A stretch of DNA of 49,552 nt from NCBI GenBank assembly GCA_001602645.1, contig LUYE01000008.1, forward strand, positions 1 through 49,552, written 5' to 3'. This stretch comes from Methanosarcinales archaeon Methan_01. GTDB lineage: Archaea > Halobacteriota > Methanosarcinia > Methanotrichales > Methanotrichaceae. Below are positions 26,236 through 35,547 of this stretch, one piece after another. The notes below the pieces were generated by a model. That model saw nothing but the letters and a program-made list of their open reading frames with translations, did not search any database and was not told where the DNA came from. The translations under genes and the position numbers were made by a program. The number at the start of each line of letters is the position of its first letter. Positions within the stretch are counted from its first letter, which is position 1.

Positions 26236-26785
26236 CTTCGTCACCGGGGATTTTTTTAATTTTCAATCTAACAAAAACTTAATCATATAAATAATTTATT
26301 TCGACGGGCATTACATTAATCTTAAAACGAGGATGTACCAATGGGTCAATCGCCCGAACAGACCATCTTATGCCGTCTACAGACCTCCAAATTTTTGGAT
26401 CAGCATCCTCCTCCCCTATCGGGACGGCGGCCCCCTGACCCGGATCGAGCCGGAGGTTCGGACCTTTGATCATCTCGGTCCTCCCGTCCAGGGCGAGCTG
26501 CATGGGCCCGTCGATCAGAGGGGCCGTCCAGATGGGCCGGTCCTCCATGGCCTTCTGGGGGGCTTCCGATGTCAGGAGGTGGGACGATGGAGGCCCTGAT
26601 CTGGCTGAGGGGTGGGGCGTCACCATAGGGGATGAGGAAAAGAGCGGGGACCATGAGAGAAGAAGAAAAGAGCGCTGAACTGGAGAGCTTAGCAGGGTCC
26701 GCATGAGGACCCTGCTCCACCCTTTCACCGTCTTCAGCTAAAGATCGACCTGACGAATGGCTCGAATCGGAGCCGTCCGATCGGC
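26236..26785. other. intergenic region upstream of the regulator
   Basis: A - strand TATA element (TTATTTATATG, 26284-26294) about 50 bases before the regulator start is the clearest signal. A 149-codon frame on the - strand (26279-26728) resembles no family I know and reads over this promoter, so it is not called. No RNA gene was recognised. Confidence 0.4.
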
Positions 26786-26971
26786 TCAGAACCGTCTTGG
26801 TGATCTTGCGGGCCTGTGCTTCTGATAACATTCGCTGCAGTATACCGGCCTCGATCCGTCGGGCTTGAAGGGAACCTTGGTCTCCTTTCCGCAATCCGCA
26901 CAGACCGCGTCGTGCATCTCTCTGGGGCCTCTGTCGAAGCCGCCTCTACGTCCTCCACGTCTATCATCCAT
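26786..26971 (-). CDS. small CXXC zinc-ribbon protein
   Basis: A 61-residue basic protein. An N-terminal Arg/Gly-rich segment (DDRRGGRRGGFDRG) is followed by CADCGKETKVPFKPDGSRPVYCSECY, two CXXC pairs 17 residues apart around a conserved PF-P---RPVYC core, and a basic tail. This CXXC-x17-CXXC domain is widespread as short proteins in archaea and some bacteria and probably binds zinc. Arg/Gly repeats suggest RNA contact. The ATG at 26971 is preferred over upstream in-frame starts, which lack the family pattern. Stand-alone gene; function unknown. Confidence 0.75.
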   Translation of the reverse strand: MDDRRGGRRGGFDRGPREMHDAVCADCGKETKVPFKPDGSRPVYCSECYQKHRPARSPRRF

Positions 26972-27146
26972 TATATTCACGCGCCTTTTTGGTCTTCGAT
27001 TCCGAAGAACCGACGGTGCTAGCGAGATCCCCAAAGAGGTCATCTGCGCAAGCTGACTTGGGTGGTTCCGCCATGAAGATATACCTGTTGGTGGATGGGA
27101 CCGGTTTTCACCCCCTCCGATCCTGGATCTCCGCCTCTTGCGAATC

Positions 27147-27156
27147 TTCTAAATAG
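27147..27156 (+). promoter_or_regulatory. TATA box of the glutaminyl cyclase gene
   Basis: TTCTAAATAG preceded by CGAATC (BRE-like). It is close to the ATG at 27184, predicting a very short leader. Confidence 0.35.
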
Positions 27157-27183
27157 GCCCTCGACTCCAGAAGGTGCATATCC

Positions 27184-28008
27184 ATGCCATCGAGCCGTTC
27201 CGCCGCTCCCAACATCGCCGTTCCCCTCACCGTCGCCTCCATCCTGACCATCGCCTCCGTCATTTCAGCCCTGGCGGCGGGAGGCGTCGAGGAGCCCCCC
27301 TCCAACGAGACCCCTCCGGCTTACGGCTTCAGGGTGGTGGCAGCCTACCCCCACGACCCTGAGGCCTTCACCCAGGGGCTCGCCTTCAGAGACGGCCTCC
27401 TCTACGAGGGGACCGGCCTTTATGGGGGGTCGGAGATCCTAGAGGTGGTTCTGGAGACGGGGGAGGTGACGAGATCGAGGACTCTCCCGCCCTCCCTCTT
27501 CGGCGAGGGGATCGCCCTCATGGACGATAAGCTGGTCCAGCTCACCTGGAGGTCGAGGATAGGCCTCCTCTGGGATATCGAGAACTTCACCATCGTCGGA
27601 GCCTTCTACTATCAAACGGAGGGGTGGGGGATCACGAGCGACGGCCAAAGCCTCATCATGAGCGACGGCTCCTCAAAGCTCCGGTTCCTGGACCCCGAGA
27701 CCTTCGTGGTGACGAGGTCGTTGGAGGTGAAGGCCGAGGGCCAGCCCCTGGAGAGGCTGAACGAGCTGGAGTACGTCGAGGGGCTGATCTACGCCAACGT
27801 CTGGAAGACCGACGAGATCGCCATCATATCTCCGGAGGACGGGGAGTTGGTGGGCTGGATCGACCTGGCCGGCCTCCTCTCCGAGGAGGAGAGGCAAAAT
27901 GTCGGCGTCCTCAACGGGATCGCCTACGATCCCGGGTCGGAGCGCCTTTTCGTCACGGGGAAGCTCTGGCCTCGAATCTTCGAGATCGAGGTCGTCGAGC
28001 CGGTCTGA
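27184..28008 (+). CDS. glutaminyl-peptide cyclotransferase (plant/bacterial type)
   Basis: A 274-residue exported protein. A signal/anchor helix (about residues 13-31) precedes a five-bladed beta-propeller of the Glu_cyclase_2 family: AAYPHDPEAFTQGLAF, LYEGTGLYGGS, GEGIALMDDKLVQLTW, EGWGITSDG-SLIMSDGS and LNELEYVEGLIYANVW. These enzymes turn N-terminal glutamine of exported proteins into pyroglutamate. GGTGCATATCC precedes the ATG. It is followed by a surface beta-helix protein gene; a direct link between them is not shown. Confidence 0.9.
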   Translation: MPSSRSAAPNIAVPLTVASILTIASVISALAAGGVEEPPSNETPPAYGFRVVAAYPHDPEAFTQGLAFRDGLLYEGTGLYGGSEILEVVLETGEVTRSRTLPPSLFGEGIALMDDKLVQLTWRSRIGLLWDIENFTIVGAFYYQTEGWGITSDGQSLIMSDGSSKLRFLDPETFVVTRSLEVKAEGQPLERLNELEYVEGLIYANVWKTDEIAIISPEDGELVGWIDLAGLLSEEERQNVGVLNGIAYDPGSERLFVTGKLWPRIFEIEVVEPV

Positions 28009-28092
28009 TGACCGTCCCCGGAGGATTGGGGTCGATCCTGTTAAGGTAATCTTAATACCGATCAGTTCCATCTTCGGATTCGAGGTTTAAGT

Positions 28093-29151
28093 ATGATCAA
28101 GGATCGCACCTATAGGCTCGCGGCAAGCGCCTGGCTCGCCCTGGCCGTATTCATATCGGCGGGGCTCGTCCAGGCGGTGGTATCCGATGATATAAACGCC
28201 AGCGTCGATCTTCCGGGGCCCGTCTCCCTCGGTTCCGACGTCGCCTCCGAGGCCGCCGCTGGGGCGGTGGCCATAGATACGTCTAACTTCACCGAGACCG
28301 CCGCCCAAACCGAGAACGATACCGCGGCAAACGAGACGGGACCGGCGATCGATGCCGTGGCGGCGACCTCCGTCGAGGTGGCCAACGAGACTGAGGTCGA
28401 GGCCGCCACCGCGCCCGAAGCGGATAACGCCACCGAAGAGGGTGTCGGAGGGCGGGTCCATGCTGTCTGTCTCAACGGCTGCGAATACACCACCATCCAG
28501 GCGGCCATAGCCGCCTCCGAGGATGGCGATCTGGTGGAGGTGGGGAGCGGCACTTACAACGAGAACGTCATCGTGGACAGAAGGATCGCCCTTAGAGGGG
28601 TGAACACCGGCGAGGGGGTTCCCGTGGTTAACGCTCAGGGTAACGGCAGCGCCGTAGTCCTCAGAGCTTCCGGGGTCGTCCTTGAAGGGCTCCAGATCGC
28701 CAACGCTGGCCTCTACCCCAGCGCGGGGGTCGAGGTCGTCTCCAACGACAACCTGATCGCAGGCTGCTCCATCCTGGACAGCGGATGGTGGGGCATATAT
28801 CTGAAGGGCGGGAGCACCAACAACACCGTCAGGGATTGCGTCACCTCCAACAGCGGCAACGACGGGATCATGCTCTATAAGGCTCCGGGCAACACCTTGA
28901 AAGAGAACACCGTCGGAGACAGCGGAGACAACGGGATTCAGATCCTCGAATCCGACAGAAACGTCCTCGAGAGGAACGTCGTCGGCAACAGCACCAACTC
29001 GGGCGTATTCCTCGAGAAGTCGGGGAACGCCATCGTGATGGGGAATATAATCATCTACAACGGCGTGGGGATCAGGCTCCTCGGCTCCGAAAGCGGGAGG
29101 ATCGGGCCCAACCTGCTGCTGAACAACACCCGGGACCTGGAATCGGCCTAG
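28093..29151 (+). CDS. surface right-handed beta-helix repeat protein (NosD-like)
   Basis: A 352-residue exported protein. Signal peptide (about 1-28) is followed by an Ala/Glu/Thr-rich linker (to about 117) with several N-X-S/T sequons. Then comes an N-terminal cap (CEYTTIQAAIAASEDGDLVEVGSGTYNENV) and about eight parallel beta-helix coils with repeated N-XX-V and SDGNXIXG-type motifs (NNTVRDCVTSNSGNDGIMLY, NVLERNVVGNSTNSGVFL). Such proteins are found in methanogen cell envelopes and as carbohydrate-binding or copper-site proteins. No PGF-type sorting signal or C-terminal membrane segment is present. GAGGT precedes the ATG. Confidence 0.82.
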   Translation: MIKDRTYRLAASAWLALAVFISAGLVQAVVSDDINASVDLPGPVSLGSDVASEAAAGAVAIDTSNFTETAAQTENDTAANETGPAIDAVAATSVEVANETEVEAATAPEADNATEEGVGGRVHAVCLNGCEYTTIQAAIAASEDGDLVEVGSGTYNENVIVDRRIALRGVNTGEGVPVVNAQGNGSAVVLRASGVVLEGLQIANAGLYPSAGVEVVSNDNLIAGCSILDSGWWGIYLKGGSTNNTVRDCVTSNSGNDGIMLYKAPGNTLKENTVGDSGDNGIQILESDRNVLERNVVGNSTNSGVFLEKSGNAIVMGNIIIYNGVGIRLLGSESGRIGPNLLLNNTRDLESA

Positions 29152-29389
29152 ATCGGATCTGGGGTCTCCGGTCCCTACCTTTTTTCATCCTTTGAGGGCG
29201 ACTTTCGCGCCTCCTCCCCGTCGGCGTCAGACGACGTCAGGGCAGATATTAGGGGCGAACCACCGTTTACGACGGGAGGACGATCGGCCTTCTAGAGTTC
29301 AAATCCGGAAAATCTGATATGGGTTGGGGGCCGGACGCCCATTGCCTTCGAAACGGATTTAACTCCAGGATGCCAGATACGATTCTGCC

Positions 29390-30571
29390 ATGCAAGACTA
29401 TTCCGTCAATCAGTTCCTGGAGATCGCCAAGACTCCGAATATCGATATCGAGGTCTGCGACGTAACCCTGAGAGACGGTGAGCAGATGCCCGGCGTCGTC
29501 TTCAGGTCCGACGAGAAGATCGAGATCGCCATCAAGCTGAACGAGGTGGGGGTGGAGATCATCGAGGCCGGCTTTCCCGTCGTCTCAGAGGCGGAGATGA
29601 GGGCGGTCCGGGACGTCTCCAACCTCGGCCTCGACTCCAAGATCTCGGTCCTATCCCGGTCTGTACCCAAAGACGTCGACGCCGCCCTCGCCTGCGACGT
29701 AGACATGGTAAGCGTCTTCATAGCCACCTCCGACCTCCACCTGAAGTACAAGCTCCACATGACCTGCGAAGAGGCGATCAAGACCGCCTTCGAGACGGTG
29801 GAGTATGCGAAAGACCACGGCCTCATCGTCCGGTTCTCGGCGGAGGATGCCACCAGGACCGACTTCAGCCTTCTGAAGCGGCTCTACAAGAAGGCTGAGG
29901 AGTATCGGGCCGATTACGTCAGCATCGCCGACACCGTGGGGATCATGAACCCCAGGACCACCTTCTTTTTGGTCAGCGAGATTAAAAAGGTGGTGACGAT
30001 CCCGATATGCATGCACTGCCACGACGACCTGGGGCTCGCCCTCGCCAACACCCTGGCGGCGGCGGAGGCGGGGGCGAAGCAGCTCCACACCACCGTCAAC
30101 GGGATCGGCGAGCGGAGCGGAAATACCCCCCTGGAGGAGCTGATGGTCGCCCTCCGGATCCACTACGCCGTCGAGAGGTACGACACCACAAAGCTCACAG
30201 ACCTCTCGAAGCTCGTCCAGAGCTGTTCGGGGGTGCTGATGCCGAAGAACAAGGCCGTCGTCGGAGAGAACGCCTTCGCCCACGAGTCGGGGATCCACGT
30301 CGCCGCCGTCCTGGAGGAGCCCCGGACCTACGAGCTCTACTCCCCCGAGATGGTGGGGTCGGCGAGGAGGATAATCATCGGAAAGCATACCGGTGCCCGG
30401 GCCCTCAAGTACATCACCAAGAAGATGGGCTACGACCTGAAGAGGGACGAGATCTGCCTCCTCGCCGAGCGGGTTAAGAGATGCAGCGAGTTCAAGCGGC
30501 CCATATCCTGCGACGAGCTCCGGAAGCTTATCCACGACCTGGACATCGAGATCGTCTACCCCGACCTCTGA
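29390..30571 (+). CDS. aksA: homocitrate synthase / isopropylmalate synthase family (AksA-like)
   Basis: A 393-residue enzyme of the HMGL-like acyltransferase family. DVTLRDGEQMPGVVF (about 24-38) holds the metal- and substrate-binding Arg-Asp pair. HCHDDLGLALAN, TTVNGIGERSGN and HESGIHV are the other active-site blocks. It lacks the C-terminal LeuA allosteric domain, and its length and the GEQMPGV variant fit the methanogen AksA group, which makes homocitrate and longer homologues for the 7-mercaptoheptanoyl arm of coenzyme B. Citramalate synthase (CimA) is the main alternative. Single gene, with a TATA-like TTTAAC at about 29359. Confidence 0.78.
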   Translation: MQDYSVNQFLEIAKTPNIDIEVCDVTLRDGEQMPGVVFRSDEKIEIAIKLNEVGVEIIEAGFPVVSEAEMRAVRDVSNLGLDSKISVLSRSVPKDVDAALACDVDMVSVFIATSDLHLKYKLHMTCEEAIKTAFETVEYAKDHGLIVRFSAEDATRTDFSLLKRLYKKAEEYRADYVSIADTVGIMNPRTTFFLVSEIKKVVTIPICMHCHDDLGLALANTLAAAEAGAKQLHTTVNGIGERSGNTPLEELMVALRIHYAVERYDTTKLTDLSKLVQSCSGVLMPKNKAVVGENAFAHESGIHVAAVLEEPRTYELYSPEMVGSARRIIIGKHTGARALKYITKKMGYDLKRDEICLLAERVKRCSEFKRPISCDELRKLIHDLDIEIVYPDL

Positions 30572-30840
30572 GGGCGGACTTCGGCGGAGGGAATGTCCAC
30601 CTACTTGGATCGTTTTTCCTTTGAAATCCCCTTCTCTCCAAGGGCACAATTTGTGGCAACGGGCTCATAGGTTGGAGTTCCTCCTTCGCCTGACAGGCGG
30701 GCTCTCCGGCCATTTGGACGTTATATCTAAAAATATTTTATGTCATTGATCTACTTTTTGGAAGACACTGAAGCAACCACCATCATAAAATAGATGGCGG
30801 AGGATCTTTAGAGCAGCCGAAGGGATCGGCTTCGTAAAAG

Positions 30841-32826
30841 TTGGAGGAGGCAGAGGTGAGGGTCAGGGTTCTTCTCAGGGTCTTCGGCACCCTCTTGAAG
30901 CTGCTGGGGGCGTTGATGCTCATCCCCGCCGGGGTATCGCTCCTCTACGGCGAGATCGACGGGGTGATAGCCTTCGTCATCCCCGCCATCTTCACCTTCT
31001 TCATAGGCCTTATGATGGTGATTTTTGGGGAGGAGGAGATCCTCACCAACAAGGAGGGGTTCGCCCTCGTCGCCTTCGGATGGCTGGGGGCGGCAGCCAC
31101 CGGCGCCCTCCCCTACGTCCTCTTGGGTCTGAGCCCCATCGACGCCCTCTTCGAGTCGATGTCCGGCTTCACCACGACGGGGGCCTCCATCCTATCGGAG
31201 GCCGGCGCCGACGGCCTATGGACGATGAACGCCACCGCCGCCAGTTACGGCCTCGCAGCCTCCCTCGCCCATATAGCCTTCAGCAACATTAGCATGGGCC
31301 AGGCCATCGATCCTGCCAGCTTTGTGGGATCGAACATATCGGCCCTCAACGAGACGCTCCTCAACGCCACCCTCAACGGAAGCCTGGTGGGGGTCGAGGC
31401 CAACGCCAGCTCCGAACTGGCCGTGCCGACCTATCGCGGCCTTCTCTTCTGGAGATCCTTCACCCAGTGGCTTGGTGGGATGGGTATCATCGTCCTCTTC
31501 ATAGCGATCCTCCCGAACCTGGGGGTGGCGGGCCGCCAGCTCTTCAAGGCCGAGGTTCCGGGGCCGACGGAGGATCTGATCCGCCCCCGGATCAGGGAGA
31601 CGGCTAAGATCCTCTGGGGGGTTTACATGGTCCTCACGGCGGCCGAGTTCCTCCTCCTGATGCTCGCCAGGATGCCGGCATACGATGCGGTATGTACCAC
31701 CTTCTCCACCGTATCTACGGGCGGCTTCTCCCCCCGGGCGGATAGCATCGCCTACTACTGCGGCCCCGACTTCAACGCTCCCTTCATCGAGGCGATCATC
31801 ATCGTCTTCATGTTCATCTCCGGCGCGAGCTTCGCCCTCCACTATCGGACGATGTACGTCAACAGAACGAGCCTCATCGGAGATCCGGAGTTCAGATTCT
31901 ACTCCCTTCTCGTGGGCGTCGCCATCCTCGTCGTCGTCCTCATCGGCGGGGTGGACGGGAGCTTCCTGGGGGACAGCCCCGAGGCTGAGGGGGTGGGGTT
32001 AGCGGTCCAGCGGCTGAGGACCGCCGCCTTCCAGACCGTCTCGATCGTCACCACCACCGGCTTCGCCACCGCCGACTACGACCTCTGGTCAGCCCCCGCA
32101 AAGCTGATCCTCCTCTTTCTGATGTTCACCGGAGCCTGCGCCGGGTCGACCTCAGGAGGGATGAAGCTCGTCCGGATCCTCCTGACGATGAAGTACTGCC
32201 GGCGGGAGCTCTTCCGGACCCTCCACCCGAAGGCGGTGATGGCGGTGAAGCTGAAGGGAGCCCCTGTTCGGGAGGACGTCCTCCACTCGATCATGATATT
32301 CATCGCCCTTTACATCCTGATCTTCGCGATAGGCTCAGTCCTCTTCGCCTCGGTCTGTTCTTTTGGTGAGACGACGGGGTCGGAGGGGGTCGTCTGCTTC
32401 GTCTCCGGAGATGGAGATAAGGTAGTATGCTTCTGTCCCGATGGCTGGAACGGTTCTACGGAGCTCCTCGCCTCGGACCCGATGATCTCCGGGGACGTTG
32501 CCTGCTTCGTCGCCGCCGAGAACGCCACCAGGAACCTAGAGGTGGACCGAAGGCCCATCAACCTCTCGGAGGTCTACGTCAGGGAGGGGGATCTGGTCCT
32601 TTCCGGCTCTGGCTTCGGGGGCGATATGGACGTGATCAGCGCCGCCTCCGCCGTCGCATCGGCCCTGGGTAACGTCGGTCCCGCCTTCGACCGCTTCGGG
32701 CCGACGGATAACTACTCGGAGGTCCCAGGGATCGGAAAGCTGATCCTGATCGCCTGCATGTGGATAGGGAGGCTTGAGATCCTGACGGTCCTGGTCCTCC
32801 TAATCCCCGACTTCTGGAAGGACTGA
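30841..32826 (+). CDS. TrkH/KtrB-type potassium transporter with long external inserts
   Basis: A 661-residue membrane protein with the four pore-loop filters of the TrkH/KtrB superfamily: SGFTTTGAS, STVSTGGFS, VTTTGFAT and SALGNVGPAF. The TrkH conserved WRSFTQWLGGMGIIVL and GACAGSTSGGMKLVR are present. It is longer than usual TrkH (about 480) because of two inserts. One Asn/Ser-rich insert lies after filter 1 (about residues 130-198). A second, cysteine-containing insert of nearly 100 residues lies just before filter 4. The start is TTG. No trkA-type gene is adjacent. AT-rich sequence at 30720-30750 holds the likely promoter. Confidence 0.9.
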   Translation: MEEAEVRVRVLLRVFGTLLKLLGALMLIPAGVSLLYGEIDGVIAFVIPAIFTFFIGLMMVIFGEEEILTNKEGFALVAFGWLGAAATGALPYVLLGLSPIDALFESMSGFTTTGASILSEAGADGLWTMNATAASYGLAASLAHIAFSNISMGQAIDPASFVGSNISALNETLLNATLNGSLVGVEANASSELAVPTYRGLLFWRSFTQWLGGMGIIVLFIAILPNLGVAGRQLFKAEVPGPTEDLIRPRIRETAKILWGVYMVLTAAEFLLLMLARMPAYDAVCTTFSTVSTGGFSPRADSIAYYCGPDFNAPFIEAIIIVFMFISGASFALHYRTMYVNRTSLIGDPEFRFYSLLVGVAILVVVLIGGVDGSFLGDSPEAEGVGLAVQRLRTAAFQTVSIVTTTGFATADYDLWSAPAKLILLFLMFTGACAGSTSGGMKLVRILLTMKYCRRELFRTLHPKAVMAVKLKGAPVREDVLHSIMIFIALYILIFAIGSVLFASVCSFGETTGSEGVVCFVSGDGDKVVCFCPDGWNGSTELLASDPMISGDVACFVAAENATRNLEVDRRPINLSEVYVREGDLVLSGSGFGGDMDVISAASAVASALGNVGPAFDRFGPTDNYSEVPGIGKLILIACMWIGRLEILTVLVLLIPDFWKD

Positions 32827-32830
32827 TCTG

Positions 32831-33706
32831 ATGCCGGGGATTGCGTCCGACGATTGGGGGGTAGGTAATCTGGATCGTGAGATGAGGCTCGTCACCCTCG
32901 CCGATAACTCGGCGGGGCTCCGGCGCGGCGTCCTCGCCGAGCACGGCTTCTCGGCCTATCTGGAGGTCGGGGATGATAGGTTGATCTTCGATGCGGGCCA
33001 GACCGGCACCGCCGTCGACAACGCCCGGGCCCTGGGGATCGACCTCGCAGGGGTTTCAATCGCCCTAAGCCACGGCCACTACGACCACACCGGCGGCCTT
33101 CGCCGCCTCCTCGAGGCGACTGGCCCCGTCCCCGTCCGCGCCCATCCCGACGTCTTCATGTCCCGGTACTCCCGGAGGGGCGGGGCCCTGAGGCAGATCG
33201 GGATCCCCTTCCGGAGAGAGGATCTGGAGGGGATGGGCGCCCGGTTCGAGCTCTCCAGGGGGGCGCAGGAGATCTTCCCCCGGGTCTGGCTCTCGGGAGA
33301 GGTCCCCCGGGCGGCGGAGTTCGAGGGGCCGAGTGAGGATCTGGTCGTCGTCTCGGAGGAGGGGGAGATCGTCGTCGATCCGATCCGGGACGACCAGGCC
33401 CTGATCGTCGTCCTGGAGAGGGGGATCTTCGTCCTCCTGGGGTGCGCCCACTCGGGGATGATCAGCACCCTGGTCCACGCGAAGAAGGTCACCGGCTGTG
33501 ACAGGGTCCTGGGGGTCGCCGGGGGGACCCATCTCGGCTTCGGCGGCGGGGATAAGCTTCCAAGGACGATCGAGGCGCTCCGGGGCTTCGACCTCGAGGT
33601 CCTGGCCCCATCCCACTGCACCGGTTTTTCTGCCGCTGCGGCCCTGGCGGCGGAGTTTCCCGGCCGGTTCGTCGAGAACAGCGTGGGGACGGAGATCATC
33701 CTCTGA
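32831..33706 (+). CDS. MBL-fold metal-dependent hydrolase, methanopterin-synthase-like
   Basis: A 291-residue metallo-beta-lactamase-fold protein. SHGHYDHTGG supplies His81, His83, Asp85 and His86; GCAHSGM and the late SHCTGF give further ligands. The spacing matches the group annotated as 7,8-dihydropterin-6-methyl-4-(ribofuranosyl)aminobenzene 5'-phosphate synthase (MJ0301-like), proposed for methanopterin biosynthesis. GVAGGTHLGF is a family marker. ATG 32882 (MRLVTLADN) is a plausible alternative start because homology begins there. It starts 4 bases after the transporter stop. Confidence 0.82.
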   Translation: MPGIASDDWGVGNLDREMRLVTLADNSAGLRRGVLAEHGFSAYLEVGDDRLIFDAGQTGTAVDNARALGIDLAGVSIALSHGHYDHTGGLRRLLEATGPVPVRAHPDVFMSRYSRRGGALRQIGIPFRREDLEGMGARFELSRGAQEIFPRVWLSGEVPRAAEFEGPSEDLVVVSEEGEIVVDPIRDDQALIVVLERGIFVLLGCAHSGMISTLVHAKKVTGCDRVLGVAGGTHLGFGGGDKLPRTIEALRGFDLEVLAPSHCTGFSAAAALAAEFPGRFVENSVGTEIIL

Positions 33707-33763
33707 AGGTCCCTCCAAAAAGGGCGATGAAAGTGGGAACGGGAGTTTGGCGTAGTCGAAGGC

Positions 33764-35452
33764 TCAAGGTCCTGGTAAGTGGCGGGTCCTGCCTTCGGCG
33801 AAGCGGGGGCGGCCGAACCTGGGGCAGACCCCCCTCGCCACCAGAAGAGATACGCCGGGCCGTTTCATCTCCTCAGAGAGGACCCTTTCGATCAGAGCCC
33901 CATCGGCCGGCAGGTCGATCGTCCTGGGGTGGCCGATCGCCTCCAGCATCGGCGAAATATCGGGGACGCTCTGGCCTCCGGTCATCGCCGCGACGCCGTT
34001 ATTGAGGAGGACGACGAGGACGTCTCTATCGTGGACGATGGAGTCGATCAGCCCCAAAAGGCCGGAGTGGGCGAGGGCGTAGTCGCCGATGAGGGCGACC
34101 CCCTTCTCGCCGAAGCCGGAGGCGACAGCCACCGAGGAGCCGAGGCCGTAGACGACGTCCACCGCCGGGGGGTCCCGGATCGCCCGGATGCTACACCCGG
34201 CATCTCCCGCCACCGGGACCGAGAGGTCTCGAACCGCCTCGTAGACCGGCCGAAAGGGGCAGTCGTCGCAGACGTTCTTTGAGGCGAGCCGGTCGTCGAA
34301 CCTCTCGGGCTTTGGGGCGGAGCCAGGCCCCTCTCCCGAGGCCATCACCTCGATGGCCCTCGCCAGATCCTTCGCCTCCATCCTCCCCCAGGGGAGGTGG
34401 CCGGTCAATTTGCCGAAGATCTCCTCGCAGATCTGGAGCCTCCCCTCGATGAAGGGGGCGGGCTCCTCGACTACGAGGATCCGGTCGTGCCCTCGTACGA
34501 ACCCCCGGATCGTCTCCCATGGGAGGGGATGGGAGAAGCCGACGACCAGCGTCGAAAGGCCCATCTTCAGGTCTAGGGCGATCCTCGCAGGCCGGCCGGA
34601 GGCGATGATCCCGAGCTCCCCCTCCCCCTCCCGAAGGAAGTTTAGGGATGATCCAGAGGAGGCGGCCATCATTGCCGGGAGGGCCTCGGTCCGGTGCCTC
34701 TGGTGGCGCCCCTTCGCCGTCATCTCCCAGATCGAGCGGTCGAAGGCGGCGAGCCCCCGACCCGGCCGGAAGGCCGAGATCCCCGACGAGCCGGGGAGAT
34801 CTTCTTGTCTATCGATGCTCATGGGAGCAGGGAGGTTCTCGGCGCCGCCCATCGCCGCAGAGCCCCCATCGTTGCCCCTATCCTCCGAGAAGGCGAAGTC
34901 ATCGGCTCCGGTCGGAGGGGAGCTTCGGGCTTCATATCCGAACTCGAAGGTCGTCCTGACGATCGCCGGGGATCGGATCGCCTCGGACAAGGCGTAGGCC
35001 TCCCGGAGGGCCGATCCGAGGAGGAAGGGGCTCGCCGGCTCCAGGACCGGGACCTCGCAGAGGGGGCCGTAGTTCCTCACGTCCATCTCCGCCTGGGATC
35101 CCCGGGGGCCCACGTCCTCCCCGGCCAGGACCACCAGCCCTGCTCCGATGGTGTGGCTCGGGGCGATGGCGAGGGGGTCGGAGAGGAGGTTGACGCCGAG
35201 GTGCTTCACCAGGACGATCGACCTCCTCCCGGAGGCGGAGCTCCCCAGGGCCACCTCCAGGGCCACCTTCTCGTTTATCGCCATCCAGGCCCCTTCGCCG
35301 AGGGCGGGCACCGCGTCGGTGATGGGGTAGCCAGGAACGTAGATCCTGACCGGGACGTTCAGCTCCTCCAGGCATCCCTTCAGGACGTCCACGGCTGCGA
35401 GACCCCTGATTCCAAAGCCATCCCCTCCGTAGATCTCTCTTTCTCCATTCAT
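33764..35452 (-). CDS. IorA-like TPP-dependent 2-oxoacid oxidoreductase subunit lacking the ferredoxin domain
   Basis: A 562-residue protein related to the alpha subunit of indolepyruvate:ferredoxin oxidoreductase. The N-terminal pyrimidine domain (YVPGYPITD, then LVKHLGVN), a CDDCPFRPVYEAV segment matching the IorA CXXCPHR site, and the TPP-binding domain (GDYALAHSGLLGLIDSIVHD, VLLNN) are visible. The usual C-terminal 2x4Fe-4S ferredoxin domain is missing: the protein ends after ARGVCPRFGRPR with one cysteine. No iorB gene is adjacent. It may pair with a distant subunit or act as a 2-oxoacid decarboxylase. It converges with the MBL-fold gene. Confidence 0.78.
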   Translation of the reverse strand: MNGEREIYGGDGFGIRGLAAVDVLKGCLEELNVPVRIYVPGYPITDAVPALGEGAWMAINEKVALEVALGSSASGRRSIVLVKHLGVNLLSDPLAIAPSHTIGAGLVVLAGEDVGPRGSQAEMDVRNYGPLCEVPVLEPASPFLLGSALREAYALSEAIRSPAIVRTTFEFGYEARSSPPTGADDFAFSEDRGNDGGSAAMGGAENLPAPMSIDRQEDLPGSSGISAFRPGRGLAAFDRSIWEMTAKGRHQRHRTEALPAMMAASSGSSLNFLREGEGELGIIASGRPARIALDLKMGLSTLVVGFSHPLPWETIRGFVRGHDRILVVEEPAPFIEGRLQICEEIFGKLTGHLPWGRMEAKDLARAIEVMASGEGPGSAPKPERFDDRLASKNVCDDCPFRPVYEAVRDLSVPVAGDAGCSIRAIRDPPAVDVVYGLGSSVAVASGFGEKGVALIGDYALAHSGLLGLIDSIVHDRDVLVVLLNNGVAAMTGGQSVPDISPMLEAIGHPRTIDLPADGALIERVLSEEMKRPGVSLLVARGVCPRFGRPRFAEGRTRHLPGP

Positions 35453-35547
35453 GCCGACGACTCCCGTCTCCTCAGAGGGGTCCCCCGGAGGAGAGCCCCT
35501 CTCGAACCTTCAGCCCCGCCATACCCTCCGGGATCTCTCCCTCCTCC

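Noticed and set aside
26279-26728. A 149-codon frame on the - strand as a possible hypothetical gene
   Set aside because: No recognisable motif, it covers the probable promoter of the regulator gene, and the start has no supporting ribosome-binding site. Left uncalled.
29296-29310. GTTCAAATCC resembling a tRNA T-loop
   Set aside because: The flanking bases do not form a T-stem, and no acceptor or anticodon stem can be folded around it.
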